From contig NC_092569.1 of the NCBI RefSeq assembly GCF_037975245.1, positions 28,495,668 to 28,559,667 of the forward strand: a stretch of 64,000 nt of DNA, given 5' to 3'. The notes below the pieces were generated by a model. The model was not told the origin of the DNA. It ran no database searches and saw only the letters and a program-made list of their open reading frames with translations. Position numbers and translations under genes: made by a program. Positions within the stretch are counted from its first letter, which is position 1; each line of letters starts with the position of its first letter. Shown here piece by piece: positions 1 to 12,700 of the stretch. This stretch comes from Apostichopus japonicus (Eukaryota; Echinodermata; Holothuroidea; Aspidochirotida; Stichopodidae).

Positions 1-127
1 GCAAGTTAAGTGTTTAAACCACTGACAACATTTATCGTTACTAAATGTACTATAGTAACCACGGCCATATATACGTGCAAGCCACATAACGTTACGTACT
101 CAGTGTGCGATAACGAGCTACAATGGC

Positions 128-1944
128 ATGGAAAATGACGTTAAAGGAGACTGGGGCCTGGAAGAATTGATTGAAAAATTCGGAGGTATGTTTTGATATT
201 ATTTAAGGGAACGTGAAAAGAACGAGATATGCTTAAAGACCCACGACTAAGTTGGGTAGACGAATGCATTTGAATCGCTTGCGTTACGTAGACCTAACGT
301 TAAAGTCATACGATAAGTTAATATAATAGGCTAGGTGCTATTTGTCATAGTCAACTCATAATTGTCAACGAATCTGTGTAACCTACATACAAGTAAAATT
401 AAACGGAATTGCCTACGGACGGACGGAGGACTTTGATCTAGGCCTTTTATGTAACCTAGTGCATTCTATTCCTTTTGGGCGTTAACCGTAACTTCGTATA
501 CCCTGCGAGTCACTTTTTTAAGTAGTATAGTCAGTATTGCGAAGTTCGGCATACTGCGAAAGTTCGGACACCCTAAGAAATACACGATTTCACCATGAAA
601 ATCTACAGGAAGAGTCAAATTTCACCAAAAAGTACGAAGCTACAGTTATTTTCTCTCCAAAATGACCCGTGTGCAAGAAATTACTTACATATTTGTCAAT
701 AAAATGACGAAGATCTATGAAGTCTGTTATAATTACTGAAAAAGCAACTGCGCCACCAATTTTATCACCAACGCCACACTGTGGGTTGCGTGTCCGAACT
801 TCGCAATACTCTAGCAAGAAATACCAGTTCCACAATCACAAAGAATCTTCTTGGAAAACAACGTGAAAACAGTTTGCAGGAAAGAAAGTTTGGCCGTGTA
901 TCGTACTATAACAAAATTCTCCCACCATATGAAGTATATTTTCAAATGATTTATACCAGAAGATTTAGTTTTGGGGTGTTTTAAGTCTTAAGTGGCCGAA
1001 CTTCGAAGTCACCATCCTAGTAGTAGTACTAGTAGGATATACTTAGGCTATTTCAAGGCAATGCATTTTTAATAGCATCGGGCATGGGCCTATAGTTACG
1101 CTGGTACTATGTTTAATAAGGGATAAACATATATTCATGTAATGCAATCTATAATTACCACTAATTGCCATTTTAGCTTGTAAGTTGTAGCAAGTAGGCC
1201 GAGGCTGATGTGGATCGGTGATACTTTTAGACCTAGGCCCAACTATAATTTAGCGATATTATGGAAGTGATCTAGCTGTTATAGTTCATAGCCATCTACA
1301 CAATTGCATACAATGGGAGTGAGCATTGTTTTAAGCATTGTTAACCCGATGCATTGGTTGTAAAAGTTGCCTACTTTGTCTGATGAAAGTTTAATGCAAG
1401 TTCCTGTTTTGACAAGGAATCACTATAGGCCATCTGGCTTTCTAGTTTCAAACGTGCTTGAAGAAGACAACCACAGCTGATTAAATTGTGTGCATTTTCT
1501 TTAGGAATGTCAATGTTTTGTGAGGGGTACATGTAAATAACTGCTTATGCTCCAAGAATGTTTTAGCACAACTTCATTATGATGGGAATTTTCTTTTCTT
1601 TTCTTTGTTACTTAGGTAGCATCAACTTGGAATTCTATTTGCAAAAGATTTCAGAAAGACCTCAGCAATATGTGTTACTTCTTGGAGGAAGCAAAATACA
1701 TCCTCAGCAGTCATTTGTGATCATCGAGAGACATGCCCTACCCCAGAGGACATTTATGAAGCCATTGATGTTGCTTCAAATGATTCTACGTGTTAAATCT
1801 GAATTATACCAAATTGCAAGTTTCGGTGCCAGGGAATTTTTCCAAAAACTTGTCTACCAGTTGCCTGGTGGTGTGAAGTGCAACCAGATTCGAGATTTTT
1901 ATGCTTACCGTGCCAACAAAAAAGACAAAGTAACTGCAGTTTAG
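128..1944 (+). CDS. weak two-exon gene candidate (unknown protein)
   Basis: Unrecognised. A short ORF from ATG 128 runs to a GTATGT donor after base 185 (19 codons plus one base, starting MENDVKGDWG). A pyrimidine-rich acceptor before base 1616 opens an ORF ending at TAG 1942-1944 in the matching phase, so the join gives about 128 aa. An AATAAA lies near 2766. Against this model, another frame of the second segment (around 1720-1797) reads more like protein (PTPEDIYEAIDVASNDST), so either the frame is broken or the second piece is a pseudo-exon. The 3' end also runs into a tandem repeat. No domain, signal peptide or membrane segment is visible. Treat as a hypothesis only. Confidence 0.18.
190..1560. 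other. no recognisable feature
   Basis: AT-rich sequence with only short ORFs whose composition does not look coding. I see no repeat, RNA gene or transposon end here. Confidence 0.5.
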
Positions 1945-2420
1945 CAGTTGTCATAGACAGCACTCCACGTTTCCTCATCTCACGGATCAGAATGTATGTA
2001 AAGTTGTTGCTTATTTGGAATTGTCTTTGGGAAGAGTTGTTTCTTTGTGTTTAATTTGGAATACCAAAGGCACGAGCCAACAACAAAGACAAAGTAACTG
2101 CAGTGTAGCAGTCATCAGAGACAGCACTCTACGTTTTCTCATCCCACGGATCAGCATATATCTAAAGTTGTTGCCTATTTGAAATTGACTTTGGGAAGAG
2201 TTGTTTCTTGTGTTTAATCTGGAATACCAAAAGGCATTTGCCAACAATAAATACATAGTCACTGTAGTGTAGCAGTCATCATACACAGCACTCCATGTTT
2301 TCTCATCCCATGGATCAGAATTTCTCTAAAGTTGTTGCATATTTGAAATCGACTTTGGGAAGAATTGTTTCTTTGCGCAAACAATAAAGACCAAGTAACT
2401 GAACTGTAGCAATTGAAAAT
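1911..2420. repeat. ~160-bp tandem repeat, about 3.3 copies
   Basis: Copies begin near 1911, 2078 and 2240, with a truncated fourth near 2379. Each contains AAAGTAACTGCAGT, GACAGCACTC, TCATCCCACGGATCAG and TTTGGGAAGAGTTGTTTCTT with scattered substitutions. The short ORFs on both strands here follow the repeat and are not genes. Confidence 0.8.
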
Positions 2421-2914
2421 GTTGGCACTTTTAAGTTGACTTCATTCCACAAGACAGTACTTTTATAGCCTAAATTGTTTATTTTACATTTAATGGGATA
2501 TAATATATGGACCGCTGGAATAGGAAGGTAGTAGGGTGTTTAATTGCTGATAATCGCACATTCTGAATTGTTTGTGTTGTGATTGCTTTTTGCTCTCTCT
2601 TAGATGTAACTTTCTGCTGTGAGCGATTCAAACATGCATCCATATATTGTTTACCTAATTACTAGGTAATAATTAACCTAAAACCTGTATAAAATATTTA
2701 CTAAATGGGTGCTATGTAAACTTCTCTGGCAAAATTTTACATAACAGTATTGTATTTGCGTTACATAATAAACATGTAAAACTGTACAAACCAGCAGTTA
2801 AGTAATTTTTACTTAAATGTTTTAGTGTTCTTATTTCACATGAAAATTAAGTATAATTTTACTTAACCTGTGTATCACGTTTTTTGAAAGTAAGTGTTAT
2901 ATTTATGGGATTTG

Positions 2915-3165
2915 GGGTTTGCAATTTCACCTGCAAGTGACAATTGAACATCAGTAACGTGTTGGCTATATTCAACATGCAAAAAGTGTAAGAATAGCCA
3001 GACATGTCGTGTAACTACAGCTCTCCCATCAACTGAGTAATAAACACCTTTGAAGAGCTAAATTTAGGGGACTGGGTGTGACAATGACACCTGCAAGTGT
3101 TGATAAATTCAACACCAGCGAGGTGCTAGATTTTCAACACTCGGAAAGTGTAAAATTAGCAAGGA
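2915..3165. repeat. diverged tandem duplication
   Basis: Two related segments, about 2925-3005 and 3085-3165, share the order CACCTGCAAGTG, TTCAACA and AAAGTGTAA..TAGC. Too diverged to date; no coding content. The rest of 2430-3260 is AT-rich with nothing recognisable. Confidence 0.4.
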
Positions 3166-4496
3166 GGGTGTTGTCCCTGTACGAGATAGGCTGAAGTGTT
3201 TGATATGACACTTATCGATTACTTTTCAACACTTCATTTTTTTGAGTGTAGATAAATATGTATATTTACTTATATTTGGGCTCCTGGCCACGGGCCCTTT
3301 AGGCGATCACAGAGCACTTGCCCTAGCTGCACCCCATCCTCGTAACCGGTGCACCGAATTAAAAATAACGGAACTTGAAAGGTAAAAGGGAAGTAAGGGA
3401 AGAATGGATTGGCAAAAAGGGAATAAGAAATGAACAATAAATTAACAGTTATTTCCACTTAACTATACTTCAGAATTGAATATCCTGCTTCTTGTTCCGA
3501 AAGGCTCCCAACGAAATGCCAAAAAGTCGGCAACGGGGATGAGGGTGGGGGGGGGGGGTACCCAGCCCACCACGGGGCTACCCCTGCACCTCATCAGGAC
3601 TGACTCGAATTACAACTCTCAACTTGATACTAGTGAACCAAAAATTGTCCGAGAGTTGAACTGAAATTTGATGGAATTAAAATAAAATAAAATACTAGCT
3701 GTCTGCATGGATCATACTCTATACTATCGTGTGACCATATAGGCGTACATGCTCTAGTCAACCAGGAGGAACACTGGGGGAAGCTATTTTACTTGCCAGA
3801 GAAATTTAAAAATTGCCCGAACGTTCCTAGCATAATTAATTCATTTCAAACTTCGACGTCAATGAAGGACAAAAAGAACAATATAGGCCTATGTCATATA
3901 AGATCGTTGAACCATCACGAACAACTATTTTTTTAAGCTCTTTGGAAAACTCCGAATAATCTCCCATTTGCCAAATCCTGAAACTGGGAAGTACGGGGTG
4001 GGGGGGGGGGGGATCCGTCTTGATCCGCAAGTATAGTGAACGTTCACCACAACAAGCTGTGTTTAGCTTGGGACTATAGAATTGTTAACCTTGTGAACAT
4101 ATATTTTTGGGGGGTTGGGGGGGGGGGGAAGGGGAGTCGGCAAATTAAAAAATACAGGGTAAACAGAGGGAAGGAAATACAGCAGTGCATGAGAGGAGGT
4201 GAGAGACAGGACTGATTGATCGTGTCGATAGTAATTTTAATTTATATACATGTGATACACGAAGATAGACGTAAAATGTAGCATCGTTTCAACACTACAA
4301 AGGGGACCCTTCTCCGCCCCACCCCCCACACACACCCTCCCCCACGTTCAACATCATATCCCTTCTTGCCAACGGAAATAAACATAAGTATAAATAAACC
4401 GATACAGATATTTATACCCGCTGTTAATCCGCAACTATTCCAACTTGTTAAATCGTGTAGATTGACGGCTTCGCCGTCCCTTACTGGGTACACGTT

Positions 4497-4690
4497 GTCA
4501 GTCCGACACGTTTTCAGTCCGAAAATAAAATACACGTTTTTAGTCCGAAAAAACGAGTTTTCAGTCCGACACGTTTTCAGTCCGAAAATAAAATACACGT
4601 TTTTAGTCCGAAAAAAACAGTTTTCAGTCCGACACGTTCTCAGTCCGAAAATAAAATCCACGTTCTCATAAAATCCACGTTCTCAGTCGG
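4497..4690. repeat. ~63-bp tandem repeat, about 3 copies
   Basis: The phrase CAGTCCGAAAATAAAATACACGT recurs with alternating CAGTCCGA / TAGTCCGA half-units. The 139-aa minus-strand and 101-aa plus-strand ORFs over this stretch exist only because the repeat length is a multiple of three. Confidence 0.85.
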
Positions 4691-4742
4691 AGCTTAAATA
4701 TATACTGTTCATTATATATATAGGCCTATATATTATTAAATT

Positions 4743-4744
<2 letters not shown>

Positions 4745-4836
<92 letters not shown>
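4745..4836. repeat. (TA)n microsatellite
   Basis: About 90 bp of uninterrupted TA dinucleotide. The following stretch to about 5,900 is AT-rich and has no feature I can support. Confidence 0.97.
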
Positions 4837-4841
<5 letters not shown>

Positions 4842-6077
4842 GTGTTGTTTCGGATAGAATAAGCTGAGGAAAAGGTGAAGAAAGTGTTTTCCCTCAAGGC
4901 AGTATGCTGTTTGCTAATTAAGTTTTATACTCATATCCAGGTCTCGCATAAACCCCATGGGAGTCCGTGCACGGAGGGGGGGGGGCGGGGGTAACCATTC
5001 CCTACATGCGCATGTATACGGTACGTTCGATTTATATCTGTAAATCTGTAAGTGTTTACCTGCATCTCATAAAATTTGATTCGCTGTTCTTTTTATGAAG
5101 GTAACATTGAAAACGATATAAATGTTCAGTGACGGGATACAATATTGAAAATAAATCTTTATTTGCACATAATAAATTATGTTCGTTAATTATACAAGTA
5201 TATATGAGGACGCGATAACTTTAAATAATAATTTAATACCTACTTCTTTCTTTTTCTTTCTGGAATACACACGTCTACGCGGAAATATTATATTCAAAAC
5301 TGAAATAATTAGTCATATGATATAAACCATTTAGACACTTTCAAAATTAATCATCAAAAAAGATGATTTGTTTCTAAAAGATTTCTCTACATTTTCCTTC
5401 AAAATTTGCTTTGTATACCGTATATAGGCCATACTGAACCTTGCTCATTTTTATTAATAATAGGCATATATGCAAAGCAGTGATAAAGCCATATGACGAT
5501 AAAAAATATCAATATGGAAACTTTATAAGAAAATTCTAAGAATAGATGTATTTACATCAAAGTATATTTACAATGCTTGTGGTGATAATAATAATAATAA
5601 AAAAATTGTAATCATTTAAAGAGACAGCAGAAAACCAATTAATCAATCTTGATAGAAGCAACCACGGCTTCAAAATTCTACATTATTACAAAAAAAAAAA
5701 AAAGTGGCTCGCTTCAAGATTATTACTACCTCATAAAAAAAATCATAGCCCGAGTTTAGTTCATTTTGTGCGACTACTGATTTTTAATTGTTCCTCTTGT
5801 AAACATATAAGACGAAATGAACTATAATCCTCGGCTCCTCGGTCGAAGAGTCTTGTCAAGTCAGACTTAACGTTACGTTAATAAATGAATCAATTATTGC
5901 TTGCCAGTGTTTAACGACAAGGCTTTCTTATAGCCTTTTCTGAATTGCATACAAGATGACGGTCGTATTATTGCTTATACGTATTGTAGAAGATGTAGAA
6001 AGAAAAGTATCGTATATGAACAAGATTATCGAGTTCGAGGGCGAGGGGGATATAAGAGAGTGAGAAGGGGGTGAGGG

Positions 6078-6280
<203 letters not shown>

Positions 6281-6374
<94 letters not shown>

Positions 6375-6375
6375 C

Positions 6376-6456
<81 letters not shown>
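6281..6456. repeat. (TA)n microsatellite with (TACATA)n core
   Basis: TA repeat interrupted by a TACATA block at about 6360-6384. It abuts the hammerhead-like sequence at 6459-6491. Confidence 0.97.
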
Positions 6457-6457
<1 letters not shown>

Positions 6458-6458
6458 T

Positions 6459-6530
6459 GACTCAGAGTTTCACGCGTTGAGCGATCATCAGACAACTCTG
6501 TTCCACTAGTCTCAACTAATCTCAACATAA
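6459..6530 (-). mobile_element. Penelope-like element tail fragment with hammerhead-like core
   Basis: On the minus strand the sequence reads CTGATGA, then CGC/GCG able to pair, then GAAAC, then a tiny ACT/AGT hairpin followed by C. This is the order of a hammerhead ribozyme core with a very short stem III, the form known from Penelope-like retroelement ends. It ends at a (TA)n tract, as does the other Penelope-like element in this window. The base pair next to the core in stem II is U-U and stem I is not evident, so catalytic activity is uncertain. Confidence 0.4.
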
Positions 6531-6551
6531 ATTACAGAAAGGGGCAAAAGG

Positions 6552-6945
6552 TTTCATCAGTCCAAAAATATACTTTCTCCATGGAATAGCCTTTTTATAA
6601 GTTTGGTTATCTATCGCCGACTGGTATCAGGGAAAATAAAATCCGTTGCCATAACAACCTCAAAAAAGTCAATAAAAAACTCTGATTATGGTCTTTTTTT
6701 GTTTTGTTTTTGCATGGAATATTTTATCAATCTGGTGTTAACTGAAAACGTTGCCTAGGAAATGAATTCAAACTTCAACTGGAAGCTTAGATTGTATTCC
6801 TCTTTCATCAGTCCAAAAATATACTTTCTCCATGGAATAGCCTTTTTATAAGTTTGGTTATCTATCGCCGACTGGTATCAGGGAAAATATAATCCGTTGC
6901 CATAACAACCTCAAAAAAGTCAATAAAAAACTCTGATTATGGTCT
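6552..6945. repeat. 143-bp direct repeat, two copies
   Basis: Bases 6552-6694 and 6803-6945 are almost identical, from TTTCATCAGTCC to TGATTATGGTCT. They are separated by 108 bp that also contain related T-rich/GGAATATTTTAT phrases. This is a recent local duplication of unknown origin. Confidence 0.9.
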
Positions 6946-7632
6946 GTTTTTTTTTTGTTTTTTTCATCAATATGGAATATTTTATAAAGTTTGTGACGAT
7001 CATTAATGGCCCCTTTTACTAGAAATTAATTAAGAACTTCCATTTTATATTACAGTTTTGAGTTTTCTATAGAAGACTTGGGACTTTTTACACAACACTC
7101 AATCACAATAGGTATATGAATACATAATTGTCATTGCCACCGCTTGCTAACTGTTTACATACGTATATGCTTTCAAGTGATCATGAAAAGTTCTAACGCA
7201 ACAACTCATAAATGTTAAATGTGATTCCAAGATATCATGTTAATGATTTTTTGCATAAACTATTTATAGCAATGACTTTGTACAAGTAAACAGGTAAAGT
7301 GCAAGAAGCAACTCGAGGAAATGGTAATTTTCGTCAAGATGTCACTTGTTCCTCACTCGGCAAATATCGCATATGTTGACACGCTGTCGAGGTATACTAA
7401 AATAGTGCTTCTATAGGCTACATTTCATCTGAATGTGCCGTAAATGTCACCGTCATAAAAGAAAATAAATCATTGCTTTTTAATATACAATAATGAATAG
7501 ACCTTCTTTTTGCAAAATATATCTATTCTTTGCACACAAAAAAAGGAGCTAGGGGGGGGGGGGGGTTGGCGAGCACAAAATTTCGCCGAAGTCCGTTTTG
7601 GGGTCAGATCTAAGGAAGGGGAGACCAATAAC

Positions 7633-8214
7633 CATGGGCGTATAGGAGCCCAATTGGTTTGGGTGCTGTAACGATTTGCCCGAAAAATGTAAGCAAAATT
7701 GAAGGGCGTACTGGTGAAACCCCCCTCACCTTTTGAGAATGTGTTACTAAATTAAAAGGTGCTAAACTTAGATGCATACTGGTGCTACCATTGGAAGGAA
7801 ACTTATGTATACAAGATTTTCACTTTCCAGGTTAGTCTCCCAATATATTTCTGTATAATATTTTCACTAGTTGGCGTCAAAAGTGTGTGTGTGTGTGGGG
7901 GGGGGGGTCGGCTATGCGGGCATGCCACCCCATATGCACATAACTCCACAACATCAATGCCAGATAAGTCGGGCACGTTTAGAACGTTATAGACGTTTAG
8001 TTATAAACGTTAGTTATAAACGTTTAGAACGTTATAGTCTATTACTACCTTAGGCTGAGTTTTTATACGGACTTACTAACTCTCATCAAACAAGATTATT
8101 GTAAATATATGTTTTTGGCAGTGCCCGAAACAAATATCAGAATATTGCCCGAATTTTCACAGGAATATCTTTTTGCGGGGGGGGGGGGGCGTCCCCTCGC
8201 CTCCTACGCCTATG
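7633..8214. mobile_element. hAT-type non-autonomous element (MITE), family C
   Basis: The termini are imperfect inverted repeats (CATGGGCGTATAGGAG on the left; CATAGGCGTAGGAGG read inward on the right). They are flanked by an exact 8-bp target duplication, CCAATAAC, at 7625-7632 and 8215-8222. An 8-bp TSD with CA-starting TIRs is the hAT signature. The interior contains G-runs and no transposase ORF. Confidence 0.75.
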
Positions 8215-8222
8215 CCAATAAC

Positions 8223-9480
8223 TTCTCTTTCAGAAATGTGTTTAGGAAGGGGGCTTAGATGCAAAATGGTGCTATCATTTCTACAATTTTAACACACTTT
8301 TGCTAGTGTACACGAATTATTGTGTGTGTGCAAATTTTTAGCTCTCCATTTCTTACACTCATCTTAATATCTCCGTCAATGTCATCAAATTTATCATTTC
8401 CGATGCTATATGAATATTCAAATTGACATTGAACCAATCATCTTACCGATTGGATCGTATACTGTCAGTTACAGTAGTTAACCCTTTTATAGTGTAGTCA
8501 ATTGGTCCGTTTGTCAAATCCACACAACCTCATATCCATCTCAAGGTAATAATTTATAATAACTTCGTGACGATGACGTTAAAAAAAGATTTCGCTGTCG
8601 CATTGGAAAACGAAAATGTTCCCTTCAAGGGTAATTGAGTCGTGCTCAGGTTTTTTGAGGTAATCATACCTACTGGCTAAACAAGAGTACAGTACTGTAC
8701 CCTTTCTATGCCCCTACCTAAATCAGTCGGAAGAATTTTGGAATGCTCTTAATGTGAAGTTTTCATCTTACCCTTTCCCTCTCCCCAGTACAAAACAGTT
8801 GTTGCGCCCCTACTGTTAGCTGTAGAACAATAAAGGGCTGATCGGGGTCTGACATATATCACGTGCAAATTCAAGTTTTCCTGATACACTAATATTGTTG
8901 TGATATATAAATGGCATTACTGCCATGCTCATTGGTTACCAGAAGTCTCCCTTTACGGACTATATATGCGGATACATATGTGTTTTGCTAAAAACGTCAT
9001 TTATAGTATTTGGTCACTTTTCAAGAGAATCGTGGTATCCGAGGCGTAGGAAGAAAGTTCAATCGAGGGATGGTAGGAAAGGGGTGGGGTGTGGGGGGGG
9101 GGGAGTAGAAACCTCGAAGGGCAGCAACAACCAATCATTTTCACAAGACTTGTTTTACAAAGAAGAGAATTAATGCTTCAAATCTAACTAGCTGTGTTCA
9201 ATCTATCTGCGCATTGAAGGCATAAACAGCCAATTGAGACTAAGCAATTTTCATTGCATATTCAAATTGTCTGGGGTATCGTCTGTAAAACAATCGACCG
9301 CTCATCAGCTTCCAGACTTACATCGTGATCAACTAATTGATATGATGTGAATACGGAATTGTGTACAACCAGCTCCATATTCACAATGTTGAACTTGAAT
9401 ATGCATGAAACATTACATACGTCATCCACCATCATGACCAATTAAAAGACATTATATGGTTGACTTTATTGGACGCTTTA
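8223..9480. other. no recognisable gene; upstream region of the fibrinogen-related gene
   Basis: Noncoding. Around 9036 there is a GAGGCGTAGGAAG phrase followed by a G-run that resembles a hAT MITE end, but no partner end or TSD was found. Confidence 0.4.
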
Positions 9481-9490
9481 TGAAGATGGT

Positions 9491-9527
9491 AATAAATACT
9501 GGCAAACGGTCAGTAATTCTTCATTAG
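9491..9527 (+). promoter_or_regulatory. possible TATA-like box and initiator
   Basis: AATAAATAC at 9491-9499 lies about 30 bp before TTCATTAG, which fits a loose initiator, and about 140 bp before the start codon of the fibrinogen-related gene. This is position-based inference only. Confidence 0.2.
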
Positions 9528-9635
9528 TATCACAGAACGGCAAGACATACATGATACGTACCTACTTACCACAGGAAAAGACACATTTGATAAACTTAGA
9601 TTGTTTTTCCCTTTCTGCCTCTGGATTTGTTCAAA

Positions 9636-9726
9636 ATGGAGAAAGGAGGATTAAAGCAGTGTCGATCACCTTTATTTATTCATCTTCTGATTGCTGTCAT
9701 TCTGCTTCTTGGAGGAAGGTCTCAAG
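9636..9726 (+). CDS. exon 1: signal peptide
   Basis: The ATG at 9636 (AAAATGG context) begins MEKGGLKQCRS followed by a hydrophobic core, LFIHLLIAVILLLGG, then RSQG. This is a classic secretory signal, probably cleaved near residue 30. The donor is G|GTAGGC, phase 1. No other in-frame ATG lies between this one and the hydrophobic core. Confidence 0.8.
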
Positions 9727-12700
9727 GTAGGCTTAATTTTACCAAAATGTACCTTTTTAACAATGATATACATTAAGTGCCCAACAACAGTAATAGTGTT
9801 CTGGGAACAACCATGTCGACATAATGGTATACATAATTTATAGCCTACAAGTGATTACCTCAGAAATGCATAACGTCACATTTATCTTTTCTTTTTGTGG
9901 GGATGGACCTCCAGATCTCCCTAATGACGGAGTTCCCTTCAACGATCCCAATGTCATACCAGTTATCTTCGTATAAGAGCTAAGGTGAAATGTTACATGC
10001 TATACTTCCAGCACAATTGGACTGCATGACTATAAGCCAGCGTTGCCAGTTCCCCTCCCCCCTCCCCGCCCCCTCCAAAAAAAACACATTTATGTTGTTC
10101 AATCCGACTTAAGGTAGCTATATAGGCCTAGGCTTGGTTAAAAACATTTACCCGTTTCACTCGATATTGCTCATCTAAGAGTCCCCCAACTAAGCTTGCA
10201 CGGTTTCGTGAAAACCCCAAACCGTTTTTTTTTCTTGCAAAAAAAAACCGAATCTGGCTCAAAAACCCTTTTTTTCCCCTTCCCGAATTTCATTGAAAAC
10301 ATTCAAATCTCTGACGGAGGTGTCGCGATCGCTAAGATGCGTATTTTTGAAGCTATACCAACACTGCTGTAAAAGTCTAGTTCGTTCGCAGTAACGGGTA
10401 AAAAATAAAGAGAATAGATTCAAGAAACGTTACTGTCTTCATGACTCTCTTTTTATTACCCACGTTAACTTAACTTAACTTAAAAGTAAAAATGTCGAAA
10501 AGAAATGTGTTAGTGAAATTCTTTCTTAAAGTTTTAACATCACGTACAATGATCGTTTGACTTGTGTTTACTAGACTTTACGAATTTCAAGTTCGTGTTC
10601 AGAAAAAAACTCACGGGTCAACCCGATCACCCGATGGTCTCGTCAGCAAGAAAACTACTCTGATAATGACAGTAACTATTTACTTACAATCGTCTAAGAA
10701 TTTCTGTTAACTAAGGAAGGGCTTGCTCGGTCGGTTGCTTACTGTTCAACCTGCTAATGATGATAAAATAGAATTCGTTGGAATTAATAGATAACAAATT
10801 TCCCCAGATGGAGAAACTTCCTAAACGTAGATGTTAATGTAATGCCCCCTCCCGAGAAAATCAATTGCTCTATACCCCCATATTCACGCCATTAAGATGT
10901 TATATTTTCGGAGATTATGGCCGAGCGTAAACCCCATTATGACTAATTGGAGATCGTAAAAAAAAATTCTTTACAATATGATTGGTCCAATAAATTCAGT
11001 AGTGGCTGACAAAGTGTTCGAAGGTACCAATTGCACGAGGCTCTAGCCATGTTCGCGGGTGGTGTCTTGGCGGTAAAATAAATTCCTCTTCAAGGAGTGA
11101 AGAGAATTTGCCGTCTACACTTTCAAGTACAAGTTGAAAAATATTGCTGGCAAAAGCGGGGTAATGGGTGGGCAAAGATTATAAATTGTTTACGTTAAAT
11201 AGGAAACACGTGTTCCTCAACGTAAACGAACAACCAACTGAGAGTCGCCTTGTCTAGCGATAATTGATAAGAAATAGTGAAAGGAAACTTGCAAAGAAAA
11301 TAAAATCTATTAGCGTACAAAGAAAAATTGTCCAACAGCAACATCTGTAATTTCCAGCCATATATGCAACATTTTAACTCCTAATTAGTATTCCTTGACT
11401 CAAGCCTGCCTGACGCCAGGTGTATCTTGTGAATAATAGACTGTGATTGGTCTAATGTTCCTTTTGCATTTTTGTTGTTCAACTAACAGAGCCCTGCTCA
11501 AATGTTTTCTCACTGCTAGGCCTGTGTTCTGAGCCAGCCAGTTGCGTGCGCGGCTGTACATGTCGTATTGTATTGTGGATTGCGCCATGTACCTTTCAAG
11601 TCTTAACGATCATTTTTTGAACACGAACTGTGCTCAATGTGTTTGAAAAGATTTTCTCCATATCCTTTACTGTTAAATTGAAGTAAAACAATAAGAACAA
11701 CACAAAGAGGACAAACACGTTGGATATAACAATTTATTTTCAACTGCATCTCGTCATTTGAGTGTGTACTTCTCACAACTACTAACGTTGGCAACCAAGG
11801 TCAGTTCAATACTACAAGGTCACCTAACTGATTCACGCATATAAGGGCTGCATAGCCTAATGTTAGGCCTAGCTATCCACACTCAACACTGGTATATGGC
11901 GTGTGCCAATCGTGGTTGCCAATGTCGTCTAGCAGAAAAGCTTTCGCTTGTTTTAATTTACTTTCATATTGCAAAAAGATCAGTAAATAGGAGAAACCAA
12001 AGTCAACAAATGATCGATGGAACCTTTAACTTGTTTTTTTTCTCCAGTATTTGCAATTAAACATTTCGGAATTCAACATTTGATGTTCAATAAGTTATTT
12101 TTTTTATTGAGATTGACCGCCAGACTACCTTTCATAGGAGCAGAACTATGTCAATCTCTTTTCATAACTTGCTCATTGGTTAAGAAACAAATCTTCAAGT
12201 TTCCCACTGAAAGGTGTTATAACAAATGTTCGAACAAGTTAAGAAAAAGAGTAATTTTTTTTGGGAAAATCCCGGTCGCTAGTGTAATATCCTACAGACT
12301 ACAGTATGGAACATACAGCGTACATGGGTATACGTTGGTAAATATACAAAAAATGAGAGAACTCAATTATTAAAGCAAGCAGGTATTTTGTTGAACTGCC
12401 TTCTACATTACAAGAGCAAGTGAACAACTGATATAGAGAGGAAGTAATTTCATATAATGACAAACATGGCATGTATTTGGTGGGACATGTTTTTTTTTAT
12501 TCATTCCCTATGTTCTTAACATTTAAATTTTATTTCTGTGATCTATTTACATACATATGATTTGTTTAGTGTTATTGTGTTTGCACCTTAATTTCAAAGT
12601 TATAAGCTACGATTGTCTTTGCTTATTCCTGGCACCTTGCCAACTTCAGGTTGGCGTCATATTATACTTCTTATTGTTATTGGAGTAGAACGCGTGGTAA

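Noticed and set aside
9036-9110. hAT MITE end at GAGGCGTAGGAAG
   Set aside because: Orphan end without a partner.
8925-9173. 82-aa ORF upstream of the fibrinogen-related gene
   Set aside because: Low-complexity Gly run from a G-tract; no motif or splice support.
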